Shown: positions 24,201 through 36,941, counted from the stretch's first letter. The stretch: DNA of 64,000 bases from Gyrodactylus bullatarudis (GCA_012064415.1 SSNU01000053.1:62001-126000); one strand, 5' to 3'. Notes: generated from the sequence alone by a model not told the origin. Numbers and translations are program-made.

Positions 24201-27200
24201 ATCGTAATTCAATCTTCAATGAATTCTTTACCTCTAAATTTTCTTCAACTAAAATTAGTAATTTTATCACGAAATGGAGTATCATTGATTAAATTAATTG
24301 TTTTATGATGCCAGAGACTTATTCTACCTCTCATATCAGAATAGGGATTTCAATATGGAATACCTGATGTGCAATGCATGTACCAGTTGCTTTCGCTCAG
24401 TATAAAGGTAGATTTTTAAAACCTGCTAAAGCAATTTTATCGAATTCATTAACTGTTCAATTGGTTCGGCTCCCTGTGAATAGCATTTATTATTTATTTG
24501 CTGGCTTTAAACGTAAAAGTTTTACAGAATAAATTGCAATAATAAATAAGCGTCCTGGGATAAATAATCTTATATATAACCCTTGAGATATTGATCTAGA
24601 GAAAATCTTCCTTTTTCTAGAATACACTCAAATAAAACCAGTTGAGAATGTTGGATCAGTGGCCGTTTCGCCAAAATCTAATAATGCTGAGAATCTGGTC
24701 CTTCTTGAAGGAGCTCCTAAATCCTTTAGTCTTTATCCAGGATCCAAGAATAATATGAATAAATTCAAGTCCAAAAATCCTAAGGAAATCATCTTGAACG
24801 AAAAATCAATACGAAATCTAAATGGTTTGCCAGAGATTGTGGAAAAATATGAAACTAAAGTAATTTTTTATTCATAAATTACATTTATGATAAAGGTTAA
24901 TTTTATAAAAATTATATTCTTTAATTTCTAATACAAGCCGCTAGAGAAAATGCTCTATTTAAACTGAAATATACTATTATAATATTTTTTCTCTTTCAAA
25001 TAGCAACAGCCTGTCGATCAAAATGCGCGCCAGTTAGCATTAAGCAACAAGAGACCGTCATGTTGGAAAGATTTTTATTGGCATTTAATAGAATCGAGGG
25101 GCTTGAGGGATGAAGAGGAAAAAGTTCGTGCAATATTTTCTTGGGTCTGTTCATTGAATCATTTCGAGAAACCAGATGATTCCGAGTTGAAAGAGAAAAA
25201 ATTTGGCAGCAAAACTCCATCTGAGTCTCCCATTGCAGTGATTGAAGCATTTCGTCTTGACAAAATTTCCCATAACCAAGTAAATAAAAATTAATGATTT
25301 TGTTTTCATTTTATATACTGTCCATTCTCCATTTTATAGGCATTTGAAATTGTTTGTACTGCATGTGGCATAGAATCTGTCATCATTGAAGGGATTGCCA
25401 AAGGATCCAACTTCAATGTAAACGATCGTGAACTAATAGAAAACATTGAGGAAACTGGTCAACCTCTTTTTAATGAGGAAGAAAATAAAATTCATCCGTT
25501 AGCAAAGATGCATTTTCACTCATGGAATGCTTGTAAGGTGAGTTGGTTTGGCCTTAATTTTAGACAAAATGAATCATTACCCTCCAGACAAGAATCTTTT
25601 TTTAACATCTACAAATGCTATACAACAATTTATTAAATTATTTTGAATTCTATAATGATTTTATTATTTCTCCAATCCGAACTTGTGGTAAGATATAAAG
25701 TTTCACCTAAATATTATTCCTTCCATTCGTGAAATGCATCAGATTTCATTAGGTAGAATAGGATATGTAAAGTTAAACGTTCACGTGATACCTCAATTTT
25801 TTTATAATTTCTCCTTTTAAAATGTCTGCCTGTCATGGGGGGTGGGGAAATAAAGAGACAATTTAGAATTGGAAAAGGGAAAATTGATTTTAAACTTTAA
25901 TTTTCCCTCTTTTACACAGATAAATGATAAATGGGAACTTTTTGATCCAATTTGGGCAGCAAGGAGATTAACCATACAAAACGATAAAGATGAAAATGAT
26001 GCTAATGAAGGGAAATCCAATCGACAAACTTTCAAAGAGGCTCTCCTCCTACAATATGAAACAGACATGTTCTACTTCAAGACTGATCCAAAAAAGTTGT
26101 TGTTCACACATTTTCCATTTGATGCTAAATGGCAACTTATTGATCCTCAAATGTCTTTGAGGGTAAGAAATACTATTTAGTAGCAAATAATTCAAAGCTT
26201 TTCTTCAACGTGGTCATTAAAATTTATATTGATTTTCTTCAATGGTTAATCCTGATATGTCATGAAATTTTGAAGATTAATTAGAGTCATAATTTCTTGT
26301 CATTTAGAGGAGAGATAAAATATAGATTATAAAGAGACAAAATTGTTTAAATTTTTATTTTCTATGTCCCTATTTTATTTGTTGAGTAAAGTAAAGGTTC
26401 TGTAATTCTAATATATTCCAATTTGCTTCTAGAATACTCATAAGTAATTATGCCTAGCAAAAAGTTGTACGTTTCTTGGTTAAATCGATGAGGAATTCTT
26501 TACCAGAGGGAATTTCTTCGTTGACTATTTACATAAAAAATTCAGTAGTTAAAATAAAAGTAGTCTTACTATGGACTGGAATCTTTGAAAACCAAGATTT
26601 CAACTGTCAATCTTATTATCTTACAGCTTTACCAAGCTAGATAAAAACTGTTATATTCATTATTGACTAATTGGATTGGAACTTTTTCCATGGAAAAAAT
26701 CAATTCCCAGCTGGATAAACAAAAGTTTGTTCTTCTTATCAAAATGTTTCATTTGATTATAATGATCGTTCACATCTAGTAGCAATAACACCCTCTCTTT
26801 TAAATTCAAATCTTTCGAAAGGCAATGAGAAAAACAATAAGTGATATATCTTTTAATAAAAACGGCGGATCGATTTTTCATTCAAAAGTGTTAGCTCGAA
26901 GAAAGCATGTAGTTAATTAGACATTCTATGCATATTGATTCAATTTAAAAAGCAATCAATGTCTTGGAATACATTCTCTCTATGATCTTTATACGATAAA
27001 TATATAAAATTTTATTGACAATTCAAAAAATACTATAATTAGAAAAGTATCCTGGTTTATCTAGGATTATAATAAATGATAAATTTCCTTTGGCATAAAC
27101 TGTATAGCTTTCTTTAATCTAATTTTATTTGTTTTGTTTTCTATCTAAACATAAAATTATATATTCCGCTAGTCTCATTACATTCTTTACTGTAATCCAT

Positions 27201-30200
27201 TACGTATACGAATGTATAATTGAAAAAAATTCATCTCCACCAAGTATATATAGCTATTTATCAATACACTGGATTATGCAACAATTCAAATAAGTCTCTA
27301 TTTATTATATAGGCTATAAAGCTTATAGATTTTCCAACAACAATGTATATGTACAGAGTACTGAAGTGCTCGATTCATTGGTTATACATATAAGAATTGA
27401 AAACATCTAAGGGAATTATTTATTTATTGGCACATCAAATTGAACTGCCTACTAGACCAAAATATCGATTTAAGGATAAATTCATTAGATAAATTTCCCA
27501 AATGATTTTCTTCCAATTTTCAGCAATTCCACGAGAAAATCATCCTGAAGCCAATATTCTTTCGTTATGGCCTGGGAGTCTATTCACACAAAGAGGCTAA
27601 TATTATCACAAAATCGGAGCTGGTTATAAAATTTTTGTTACCAGATAAAAATTATGAAGATCTTAAGTTTACATTTAATTTAACACGTGAAGGCCTTGGA
27701 GATATACACAAGGTAAGTGAATGCTAAATGCTGAAAATTCTTAAAAATTAATCTATCTAACAATTTATTTTATAAACATACTCAAATATAGAGTATTGTG
27801 TAATTTTTATGAGGAAAATTTTGACTTTGATCTTCACTCTGATATTTATAGAGCTCAGATTATTTTATCTTGCGAAATAAATTGATAAAATCCCTGATAT
27901 CCAGCAAAGATTTGGACATCTGAAGAAATTCATAAACAAAATTTATTAGATATATATTTCATAAGAAAAGCAGAACACATTTACAAATTTTATTTCTCTT
28001 ATTCTTATGAATAATTCGAAAAACAAGATTACCTGAAATGAAATTTTCTGCAAATTCAGAGAAAAAATTTACTGAGACTTTTAGATTTCTTTGTTGAGAC
28101 TTTCACCATCAATTAATTATTAGTAATAATAATTTATTACAGATTCTATGAAAATTCTTCGATTTATCGAAGAAATATCATGAAAAGTCTTGCAAAAAAA
28201 ATACTTGTAGTTGCATTGAAAAAATTTAGCATTTTTATAAGGAATGTATTGCCCATCAGATTTAGTTTACTAAACATTTCGAATATATACTGGTAATTTT
28301 ACGTAATTCCACAAACTTTATGTTCACTGTAACCGGGATGAAAATTAATCGATAGAATGAGCTTCATCGAAATAATTATAATTAACGATTTTTTTTCTGA
28401 TTGGTTTGTAGGCATAATTGTAAATTTAGCTGCTGATACTGTCTGAATTCAAATCCTCAGTTGGGATAGATTTTTCAATTCTAATATGTTCAATTTCATT
28501 TTCCCTGGGTGAAAATGTCGTTCAGAATAAATATTTTATTCGAACTATATAAAATTTTATCAAAAATTATTTTCTATTAAAGTGGTAGTGATAGTTCAAA
28601 GTTAAATTTTTGGTGAAAAAAATTGATATTATTACTTTCAATTTACAAAGAAATAGTTCAAGTTAAAAAATATAAAAAGTAGAGTCATGAATTATTACTT
28701 TAAAGTAGTCATCGAAGATTTAGAGGTTTTTGATAGAAATAATTGATTCGTAAGACTTATTTTACTTATACTATATTAAAAATGATTGGGAGGAAAATAA
28801 AGTTTGTTGATTTGAAGTTTCACAATAGAAACAATGATTTTGTATTAAACTTAACGTGATCAAAAATTTGCTGAATTTGATTTCAGCCATTTTTCTCACG
28901 ATAGAAACTAAAATAAAGCTAATTGATATGAAGTTGGGATTCTATGATTTTTACAGAAATCTCGATATTTTCATCAAGAATTCAAATTTGTTAAAGATTT
29001 TCTGGAATCCTACTCATGCTGCCCACTTTTACCATTTGAAGAAAAAAAATCTGAAACAAAATTATTTTTATGAAAAATATTTTTTTTTCGAACCTTGAGC
29101 TGAAAGTTTTTGTTGATTTGAAAGTGGGAGGCTGATCGAAAGAGTCTTTTTCAGGTTTAAGATAAGACAAGAAAGCTGACTAGCACCGTCAAGTTATCAA
29201 CAGTTACCCCATTTTCGAGAGATTTTGAATTATCGAAATTTCATTGATTTTCATGTAGTGAAAATGATCAAAAAAACGAAATTCCGCTCCCGAACGATAA
29301 TAATGTTAAGCATTAGATCAGATTCAGTTGAATTGATTTTCTTGTCTAATCTTAATCCTGAAAAAACTCTTTCGATCAGCCTCCCACTTTCAAATCAACT
29401 AAAATTTTCAAATCATCAAATGAATCCAACTCACAAAACCCTAGTAACCAAATTTCTACTTTACCCCACGATGATCGAAAAAGGTATTTTTCTCAGCCAG
29501 AAGTACAAGCCCCTACTCCATCACGAAAAAGAAATCTGTCGACATCACCTAAGCAACAAAAAAGAAAGGGGAAACAGAGAAAACGATTACCAACTAACAA
29601 TCAGACAATAGATGTATTCCTCACAGCCCCAAGAGTATGAGCACACTCAACCCCCATTGGTCAATCTTGGATGATTAATTGCTATTCGTCAGATTTTATA
29701 ATGTTCCTTAATCTTGCATGTATATAAATATATCTAAAGTCGGTGTTTGGTCTGAAGAGAACCGACGAAAATAAAGCTTTATTCACCAATAATCCTTCGT
29801 TCGTTCATATCACTAGCATGACTTCGAGTAAGCAAGCTCAAAATATTTTTGAGGAAATCAGGCAACTCTTGTCTTCAAAAATTTTCAGCTCGAAAAAATG
29901 GGTTTTGGCACCAAATGGGAATTTTAAAAATGACCATATTTTTCGTAAAAATATTTTTTTTCAGATTTTTTTCTTCAAATGGTAAAAGTGGGCAGCATGA
30001 GTAGGATTCCAGAAAATCTTTAACAAATTTGAATTCTTGATGAAAATATCGAGATTTCTGTAAAAATCATAGAATCCCAACTTCATATCAATTAGCTTTA
30101 TTTTAGTTTCTATTGTGAGAAAAATGGCTGAAATCAAATTCAGCAAATTTTTGATCACGTTAAGTTTAATACAAAATCATTGTTTCTATTGTGACCAGTT

Positions 30201-33200
30201 CTTAAATAGATTTCGGATCATATTTTATATGCATCATTCGATTTCTCCTGAAGAATCCATTTAAATTTTGACTCAGGCTAGAAATCGAAAATTTGCAAAA
30301 TCTCTAATCCGCACTGACGATAATTTTTTACTTTTTATGTTAAAATACAATTCCACTTATTCAAAAACGTTCGAGTTTTATTCACCGAATGCTGAATTTT
30401 ATCGATTTTATGAATAAAATCAAGTACATAATAATAAAAGGACTTATCTTTTCTTTTCAGGTATCTAAACCGTTTTGAATTCAACTTACAAATTTAATTA
30501 TGAATTAGAATTACTAATAATTATTATAATAGAATGGGATAGCTTATTTTATTAAAGTAGGAAATCTGGCTTCAAAACTGATCTTATGCATTACTGTTTC
30601 TTAGAGATGAGCATTGTTCATTGATAGAACATTTTTCTTAGATATGAGCTGATTTTTATCTTGAATTTTATGAATTGTACTTTATTAATGATGGTGAATT
30701 TCTTATTCTAAATTTCTTTTATTTATTCAAGAGTCAAAACTTATTTCCTTTCGGTATGCATTGGATATCAGAGAAGGAGAGAAATGTTACATTCCGTTTT
30801 CGATTTCCAAAGTCAGGTCGATATCGTCTTATTCTCTATGTTAGAAATAAGGATGAAAAAGTGAGTAAAATAAGCAATAGTGATGTTTCCTCTTTTATAT
30901 GTACTTCTCCTCTCGATTACTGCGTAGTAGCAGAAATTTCAAATGAAATATAAATTTATTCGTACTCTCTTATTCATACTCTGTGAAATCTTGAACTTTT
31001 TTTATTATGTTCTCTCTGAAAAGATGTTTTTCACTATTATCAATATCCGACAAATACATTTATTTTTAACTTTGAACATTTATCAATTAAAATGAACAGA
31101 ATGATCCTGAAAAATTTTTTAGAAGACCATTTCGATAGTTATTATTATAATTATTAATTTCTTATCTCAAGTTATTCGCTGATATTTGCGAATACTCAAT
31201 TCTGGCAAATCTATCTGAAACAGAATCGATATATCCTTTTCCACATGACTCGCAAACATCTTATGGGCCAACAGAAATAGCGAAAGAATTAAATGTCATA
31301 GTCACTCCAGTGAGAACGGAAACTCTACTAAAATCAATTAATGGAATGATTGAAATCAAATTTAGAAATTCTATAGTAAGTCTAATTTTTTACGTATCTG
31401 CCAGTCTAAGGTATGAATATTTTTAGGATAAAATTTAAAGTTAAATTATCTCATTTTGAATCAAAAATTGATGTTTTTTGAACTTTTTGCCATGCTTTTC
31501 TGAGTTTTCTGATCGCAAACCCAAGCTCATTAATACAGAAAATCTAGGATTTTTACAAAAATCTCAATTTTTCCATCAATAAAATTCAAATATAGTTGAG
31601 TTTACTTTAGAATCCAAGGTCTATTTACACCATTTGAAGAAAAAAATATTGCATCAAAATTGCATTTTTTTGCCCAATAAGTAGAAATCTTTTATTGATT
31701 CGAAAGTAGGTTGGTTATCAAAAGATATTTTTCAGGAATATTTTTCACAATTAGACGAGAAAATCAAATTTATTAAATCTGATCAATGAATCTTTTTGGA
31801 GTTGATTTTCGATTTCACCTGAAAATTAACAAAATTTCTATGATCGAAAATTTCAATGGTGAGTCTTTTTTTAAATTCAAGGGTAATATTCGATTTACTT
31901 GTCTAATTTTGATAACTTCCTTCGGTCAGAGTACCAGATCAATAAAAAAATTTAATCGAATTTCGAAAAAATTGGAATTTTGTGTTAAAACTCAAAATTT
32001 GGAAACTGGTCATATTTTTCTCAAAAATTCTATTTTTTTCAGAATGGAAATAAAAACTTACCAAAGATTACAGCCCGCCTTAAGTCTGTCTTGACAAAAA
32101 CAGATAACCTTCAAGATTGCTTACTCTTTAGAAATATTGAAGCCTGTCAGGCTAGAACTGGAATGTCAGATTATTTACAAATTAATCCAAAAAATCCAAT
32201 TTTTGGATGTGGTTCTTGCATTCCACTGAGTGTCGTTACTGTCTATATCCCTGAACCTGGTGAGTATGCTCTTGAAGTATTCGCAAAACCAGCTGATGCA
32301 CCAGATGAAGACTCCTATAAGCTGGTAAGCTCATCTCAAATATATTTAAATATAAGCTAATTTTCTCTTCTAAATTCAGATATTGATTATTCCTTCATCT
32401 TTTGACTAGAACAATTTTTGAATGAAAAAGTGGCATATTCAAATCTGAAAAGAAAAACTTCCAAATCATTTTCTCTTTATCTAATAGAGAAATATTGATT
32501 ATAATCAAGTCATTTTTCAATTAGGAAATGCTTTAGATATGTATTCTGCATGAATATCTTGATTTATTAAAAAAATAATTATAATTATAACGTGATAGAA
32601 TTATTATTCTCGAAATTTAGATATCAATCAATTTATTGAATCTAGGTATGGCAGTTCCTAATCAATTCGGAATTGGGTTGGCCAATGAATGATTATTTGC
32701 GATCACAACTGAATTGCATCAATATGGGTCCTCAAAATCATCTTTGGGAAAAACTAGGCATGGCGACCTTGTCACATGTGGATCCGCTCATTCGTATACC
32801 TACTCATGGAAGATTAAAAGAGGGCGTTTCAGAAAATTCTAAACGTTCTCAAAAGAGTTTGCTAAACCGTTATGCTAGCGAATCTTCTACAATCAACTCT
32901 TCATATTTCGGCCAAGAAAGTTCAACAGCAAGTCAAATAACTGTTATGGACGCTAATCAGTTAGAATCAATGAAAAATGAACTTGGTAACGATGCTCTCA
33001 ATCCAAAGATTACTCTTGATGGTATAGATGAGAATTTGAATAGAAACTCATTCGATTTAAAGATAGTTATAACCGGGCCACCAAGAAACGTTTTAACAGT
33101 TATCGCACAGCTGGTAGATATTTCAGAGGACGAAGAGAAGGTAATTTGAACTAATTTTAACTTTCTAAACCATCTTATTGAAAAATGAATCTACTTTCAG

Positions 33201-33557
33201 GATTTGACTTCTTTCATTCATCGTCTATCGGATGAGGAATCAAATAATGAAGAAGACCTCTTGGAAGATCTTATTCAGAATGAATTAAACTCATCTGATC
33301 ACGAGAGAAACTCTGAAGTTAATGAATCAAAAAATAGTAACCGAATAAGCTATCACATCAGAATTCCTACTGGAGGGCATTTTTACAAATTCTACCTCTA
33401 TGCATCTCCTACAAATATGGATATAACTGAAAGTATTCCGTTAATTTTTACATACTTGATTGAAGCTCCAATTCGTATAACAAGTGCAGAACAACCTTAC
33501 GTTGGGGCAATATTAGGACCTTACGAAAAATATAAAGAATCTACCGAGAAAATTTGA
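21295..33557 (+). CDS. KY/hillarin-like protein with transglutaminase-like fold, probable N-myristoylation
   Basis: A 12-exon model, 901 aa, in frame throughout. Exons: 21295-21324, 23177-23240, 24621-24859, 25004-25279, 25340-25537, 25920-26162, 27524-27712, 30732-30860, 31172-31375, 32043-32324, 32646-33140, 33201-33557. The protein opens MGCTSSKPLN, a classic N-myristoylation plus palmitoylation start, followed by a Lys-rich exon, so membrane anchoring is likely. Residues about 125-350 match the kyphoscoliosis peptidase/hillarin transglutaminase-like core: FEIVCTACGIESVIIEG, HFHSWNAC (His), WELFDPIWA (Asp) and FDAKWQLIDP. The nucleophile Cys expected roughly 10-15 residues before FEIVC is not present (that stretch reads FRLDKISHNQ), so catalysis is doubtful. 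The C-terminal half is beta-rich with repeated 'PxxGxYxLxVY'-type motifs (SGRYRLILYV, EPGEYALEVF, GGHFYKFYLYA), as in family members. Introns 7 and 9 contain fold-back repeats and a PLE insertion. Confidence 0.85.
29411..29877 (+). mobile_element. Penelope-like element fragment: 3' ORF end, hammerhead, 5' ORF start
   Basis: The insertion lies inside the right arm of the fold-back element. It is bounded by AAAATTTTCA on both sides (29401-29410 and 29878-29887), a 10-bp target duplication. The matching left arm shows the same site unoccupied. It begins with a fragment whose Lys/Arg-rich end (KKEKGKQRKR-like, stop near 29637) resembles the C terminus of the PLE at 35036. Then follow about 100 bp of spacer, a hammerhead motif (29746-29790), and an ATG frame (29818 on: MTSSKQAQNIFEEIRQLL). 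This 3'-end/repeat/5'-start order is what a truncated unit from a tandem PLE with direct terminal repeats would give. Confidence 0.75.
29746..29790 (+). ncRNA. Hammerhead ribozyme motif in Penelope-like repeat
   Basis: TTGGT (stem I, 29747-29751) is followed by the core CTGAAGA (29752-29758), a short stem II region GAACCGAC, then GAA. A perfect stem III follows, formed by the palindrome AATAAAGCTTTATT (29770-29783). Then come C at the cleavage position and ACCAA (29785-29789), exactly complementary to TTGGT. Both conserved core blocks, stem I, stem III and the C17 residue fit a type I hammerhead. Stem II is weak. Hammerheads in PLE terminal repeats are established in the literature. Confidence 0.7.
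31520..32042. repeat. Second copy of the fold-back family filling KY-like intron 9
   Basis: About 31540-31740 matches the left arm of the 28820 element at moderate identity. Shared words in order are GATTTTTACA(A/G)AAATCTC, CCATTTGAAGAAAAAAA and GTAGGTTGGTTATCAAAAGA. About 31990-32042 resembles the inverted right arm (CATATTTTTC...TTTTTTTCAG). The right end coincides with the splice acceptor of exon 10. Left limit is approximate. Confidence 0.55.
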
Positions 33558-34748
33558 CTCTAGATTAAATATTTTTGAAATTATGACAGAATATAAAATT
33601 TCAGTTTCTATTATTGAAATTAGAACAAGAAATGCATTGTCTTGATGAATAGAGTTTTGTTTTCTATATCTACTTACAAGTAGATATACTATTATAATTT
33701 TATTTTAAATTGATTTATTTCTTAATTCGTAAGGGGTATTTGTATGAAAATTTGATCCCACTACTTTTGAATAGCGAGTTAGTTTTCTTCAAAAATTCAT
33801 TATCTTTTGAATTTATTCAGAATGAATTTGATTTTAGTCCATGTAAATACTAATGAGTACCTTGGAATAGTTCTGAATGATGCTGAGTTATATCGGGTTT
33901 AAGCTGAGATATCACAGTCCTGAAAACTCATAAAAAACTATCAAAAACAGCTTTTCAACTTTCGGAAGTTTGTTTAATTCTTATAGATAAACTTGAATCT
34001 ATATTTCAAAAGGTTCAAATATTTGTGGATTCCGAATCAGATTAAAATGATAAAAATACTGGTAAAAAACAGAATTTTTGTCGGTATGGTACAGCTAGTA
34101 TGGTGCTTAAACAAAATTTTCGATTACGTATAGAGCTCAAATCTCAGCCTAATTAAATTTTGAAATTAGTTTTCAGAAAATATCTTAGATTAGAGTATTT
34201 TAAGCATAGATTTTAGCATGAATAAAATTATCTCTGTCTTAATACAGTTACATATTATTCAATTTTGCTTGTTTTTCGAAGTAGTAGTCTTCCAATCGTG
34301 TTCGAAATTCAACTCATTAATGACCCCAAATAGGAACTAAAAAGGGAGTTAAACTCTAGGGGTCCTCAAATCCTAAATTAAAAAGTACTAAAATTTTATT
34401 ACGGCCTACTACTGTAACCAATGGTTAGTAAACATAGTCTGTCATAGTTTCTATCAAAAGAACTCTTACTCCGTTATACTCCTAGAAGAATCCTAAATAT
34501 ATTCTATCAAAGCCTTTCTCCATTTACCATCAAATCTGTTTAATATTCACAAAATTTCTCTTTTGATTCCCTGTAACGTATTTACAAGAACTACAAACTG
34601 TTTATTATCTTCGTCTAATATTCAAAAGTTTCTGCAGGAATCCTCTGTTTGGCAAACCTGGAATAATAAAGCTAAAATTGAGAGAGATGTTCAGAAACAT
34701 TGATTTTGAGCTGTGCTATTGATGTCATTAAATGTTTGAATGAAAATA
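33558..34748. other. Intergenic, no gene recognised
   Basis: About 1.2 kb of AT-rich DNA between the KY-like stop and the PLE. I see no exons, RNA genes or other transposon ends. Confidence 0.5.
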
Positions 34749-34760
34749 AGAAGATGCCAA

Positions 34761-34810
34761 ATATTTCACAAATAAAGATCTCTATTTCGGGCATACTCAT
34801 CAGTGTGATA
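34761..34810 (-). ncRNA. Hammerhead ribozyme motif in PLE terminal repeat
   Basis: On the minus strand TATCACA (34810-34804) precedes the core CTGATGA (34803-34797). Stem II region GTATGCCC and GAAA (34788-34785) follow. A stem III AUAGA/UUUAU closed by GATC comes next, then U at the cleavage position, then TGTGAAATA, pairing with TATCACA with a 2-nt bulge. Stem II is poorly paired here. The sister repeat at 36970-36985 has GGCATGCC, which would pair well, suggesting the ancestral stem II was palindromic. Confidence 0.75.
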
Positions 34811-35035
34811 CATGCCATATAAGTACATTTTTTAGAATTTTATAAGGGACCTTATTGGTCCGATTTTGTTGCTAATGTTACAATTGGTTCCTCCCTGTTA
34901 CCAGGTAAGAAATATGGTTTTAATAGATTTCCCAGTTTTTTTGAGATTATCTAGTGTCAATAGTTATTAATTAGTGTTAGATATTATTTCATACGTATCC
35001 AGGGTTGTTTAAATAAAGGGGGGGGGGGCAATTAA

Positions 35036-36838
35036 TTATTGGGTTGTGGTGAAAAATTGAGTGATTTGTAGATTTGTTTCCAACTCTTCTCGTTTTCTTT
35101 TCCTGGGAGGGGGTTGGGAGGCCATTTGATTTCTTTCTCTTGGTTTAGGTAAGTTCATTGGCTTTACATGGTTCTTTTGGACGCAAAGGTTGGGTTTTTG
35201 TTGGTTGATTAGGTAGGCTTCAGCTGCTTTTAAAGTGTAACCGTTTTTCCCAGTTGGTTTGTAAATAATTTCAAAATTTTGTGGGGAAACTTGGGCGTCA
35301 CATCTTCTTAAGTGCTCTCTGATGGCCGTCTGACCCTTGTGTAGGTGCTCGTCTATTCTGTCCTCTAACCGTCTCGTCGTGTAGCCAATATACTCAGAGT
35401 TGCAAGGACATTTGAATTTGTATACCACGTTGTTTTGTTTAAGTGTGTCCATTTCATCCTTTGAGCAGTTGCTGAACAATTTTTGAGTTTTGAAGATTGT
35501 ACGGAGATTACCATTCGGATAAGTTTCACTGAAAATTTGGTTGATTTTTGTCTGGAATTTAGATGCAACTTTATCTCCTTTGAACAACAGGTTCAGGGTT
35601 ACTGTTGCGCCATCCTTTTCTTTTGGTTTTCCTTTAGGGGTGTAAAGCTTCGACAACCGGTCATTGATCAGCTCAATTGGATAATCATTGGCCAGAAATA
35701 TACTAATCAGGTTTTCCATTTCATTCTCCCACGTTGATTCAGATGCAATTCTTCGGGTTCGTTTGGCTAGGGCAGTTATCAATCCCCGTTTTATCTTCAT
35801 AGGAACAAAAGAATTAAAATTGAGTAGCTGTCCAGTGAACGTACTTTTTCTGTATATTCCTCTTGTCAGTGAGCCGTCTAAGTTTCTTGTTAATCTGACA
35901 TCAAGGAATGGTAGACTGTTTTCGATCTCTCTTTCTTCTGTGAATTTTATTTGATCGTGTGCGAGGTTGAGGCTGGCCAGTAAGCTTTCGAAGTTCTGGT
36001 TGTTATTGACTATGACAAAAGTGTCGTCCATGTAGCGATAATAATGATTGAATTTATCAATAGTAGGTTTGAGTGTCGTTGTCTCTAATTTAGCCAGGAA
36101 AAGGTCTGCTAGGAGGGGACCAAGGAGATCCCATTGCCACCCCGTCTTTTTGGACATACATTTCCTCGTTGAAACTGAAGACGACATTTTTGCAGCATAA
36201 ATTCAAAAGTTTCCTTACCCAGTTTGATGGTAGCTTGAAGTCTGCTTGGTTGTTTTTCACATAGTCTCCAATGAATTCAACTGTTTCCTTTAGCGGTACA
36301 TTGGTGAACAGGGATACGACATCGTAGGAAAGCATTGTTTGATCATTAACCTTGGCATCTTGAATTTTTTCAACGAATTCAAATGTGTCTGATAAGGAAT
36401 GTTGGCATAATGCTGTTTTCATTGGTTGAAGTATCTCAGTTAGCCATTTCGCTAGTTCACTCGTCGCTGCTTGACTCATATCCAGGATTGGTCTCAAAGG
36501 GATTTCTGGATCACTTTCATTTCGGTTCATTTTGTGTACTTTTGGGAGTCCATATAACCTGTTTGTTGTGCTGTTGGAACATCTGAGGTTCAGGTACGTG
36601 GCGTGATCGATGTGTTTATTCCGGAGCATCAGCTTTAGTTCCTCATTTACTTTGTCCTCAAAGATTTTAGGTTGATGGTCTTTGAGTTTTGTTCTGGTCT
36701 TTGTAAACTTTGAACGATCAGACAGTATTTTGTTCATTGATTCAATATACCTTTCTTTTCTTAGAAGAACCATTCCAACCCCTTTGTCCGGCTTGTTGTT
36801 GTAATCCATCTTGCTAAATACATCTTGCCAGGCTCGTT
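35036..36838 (-). pseudogene. Penelope-like reverse transcriptase with C-terminal GIY-YIG nuclease, frameshifted
   Basis: The frame opens just after a TAA at about 36838, before SKMDYNNKPDKGVGMVLL, which fits the PLE RT N-terminal 'DKG' motif. Further RT motifs: LYGLPKVHK, IPLRPILDM, LSYDVVSLFTNVPL (first catalytic Asp), KDGVAMGSP, then YRYMDDTFVI (catalytic YxDD), and SLPFLDVRLTR. The reading frame breaks at about 36120-36131, between GVAMGSP and GPLLADLF, consistent with a 2-nt loss. The C terminus carries a GIY-YIG endonuclease: NVVYKFKC, EYIGYTTRRLEDRIDEHL, then an ICRRCD-like segment and a Lys/Arg-rich tail. The N terminus appears shortened relative to full-length PLEs. The protein would prime reverse transcription at nicked or telomeric ends in the family. 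This copy cannot make it intact. Confidence 0.9.
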
Positions 36839-36941
36839 CTTAATGACAAATTGTTCAAGCATTAATTAGCAAGTTCTAGTCTAACAGAAACAAGATCAGC
36901 AACAGAATAAAAATATTTCTGATCTGGAGTAAGAAGAAAGT

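Larger units (their letters stand above)
28820..30194. repeat. Fold-back (long inverted repeat) element in KY-like intron 7
   Basis: The left arm (28820-29171) is repeated inverted as the right arm (29341-29400 plus 29878-30194). The outermost 240 bp are nearly identical: the same 62-codon open frame reads on + from 28856 and on - from 30158. The arms flank about 170 bp of unique centre. The right arm is interrupted by a 467-bp Penelope-like insertion. The structure suits a fold-back or large MITE-like DNA element. No transposase was seen. Confidence 0.85.

Noticed and set aside
28856..29098. 80-codon ORF repeated on both strands (also 30158-29961)
   Set aside because: It is the fold-back arm read twice. 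There is no start context, domain or codon bias suggesting a protein.
29225..29611. 128-codon plus ORF
   Set aside because: It spans the junction between fold-back centre and PLE insertion, so it is a chance fusion frame.
29743..29985. 80-codon plus ORF starting inside the hammerhead
   Set aside because: Only the part from 29818 resembles a PLE ORF start. The rest runs into the fold-back arm.
35021..35031. Run of G downstream of the PLE ORF
   Set aside because: A simple homopolymer, possibly with assembly length error. No telomere or quadruplex pattern repeats nearby.
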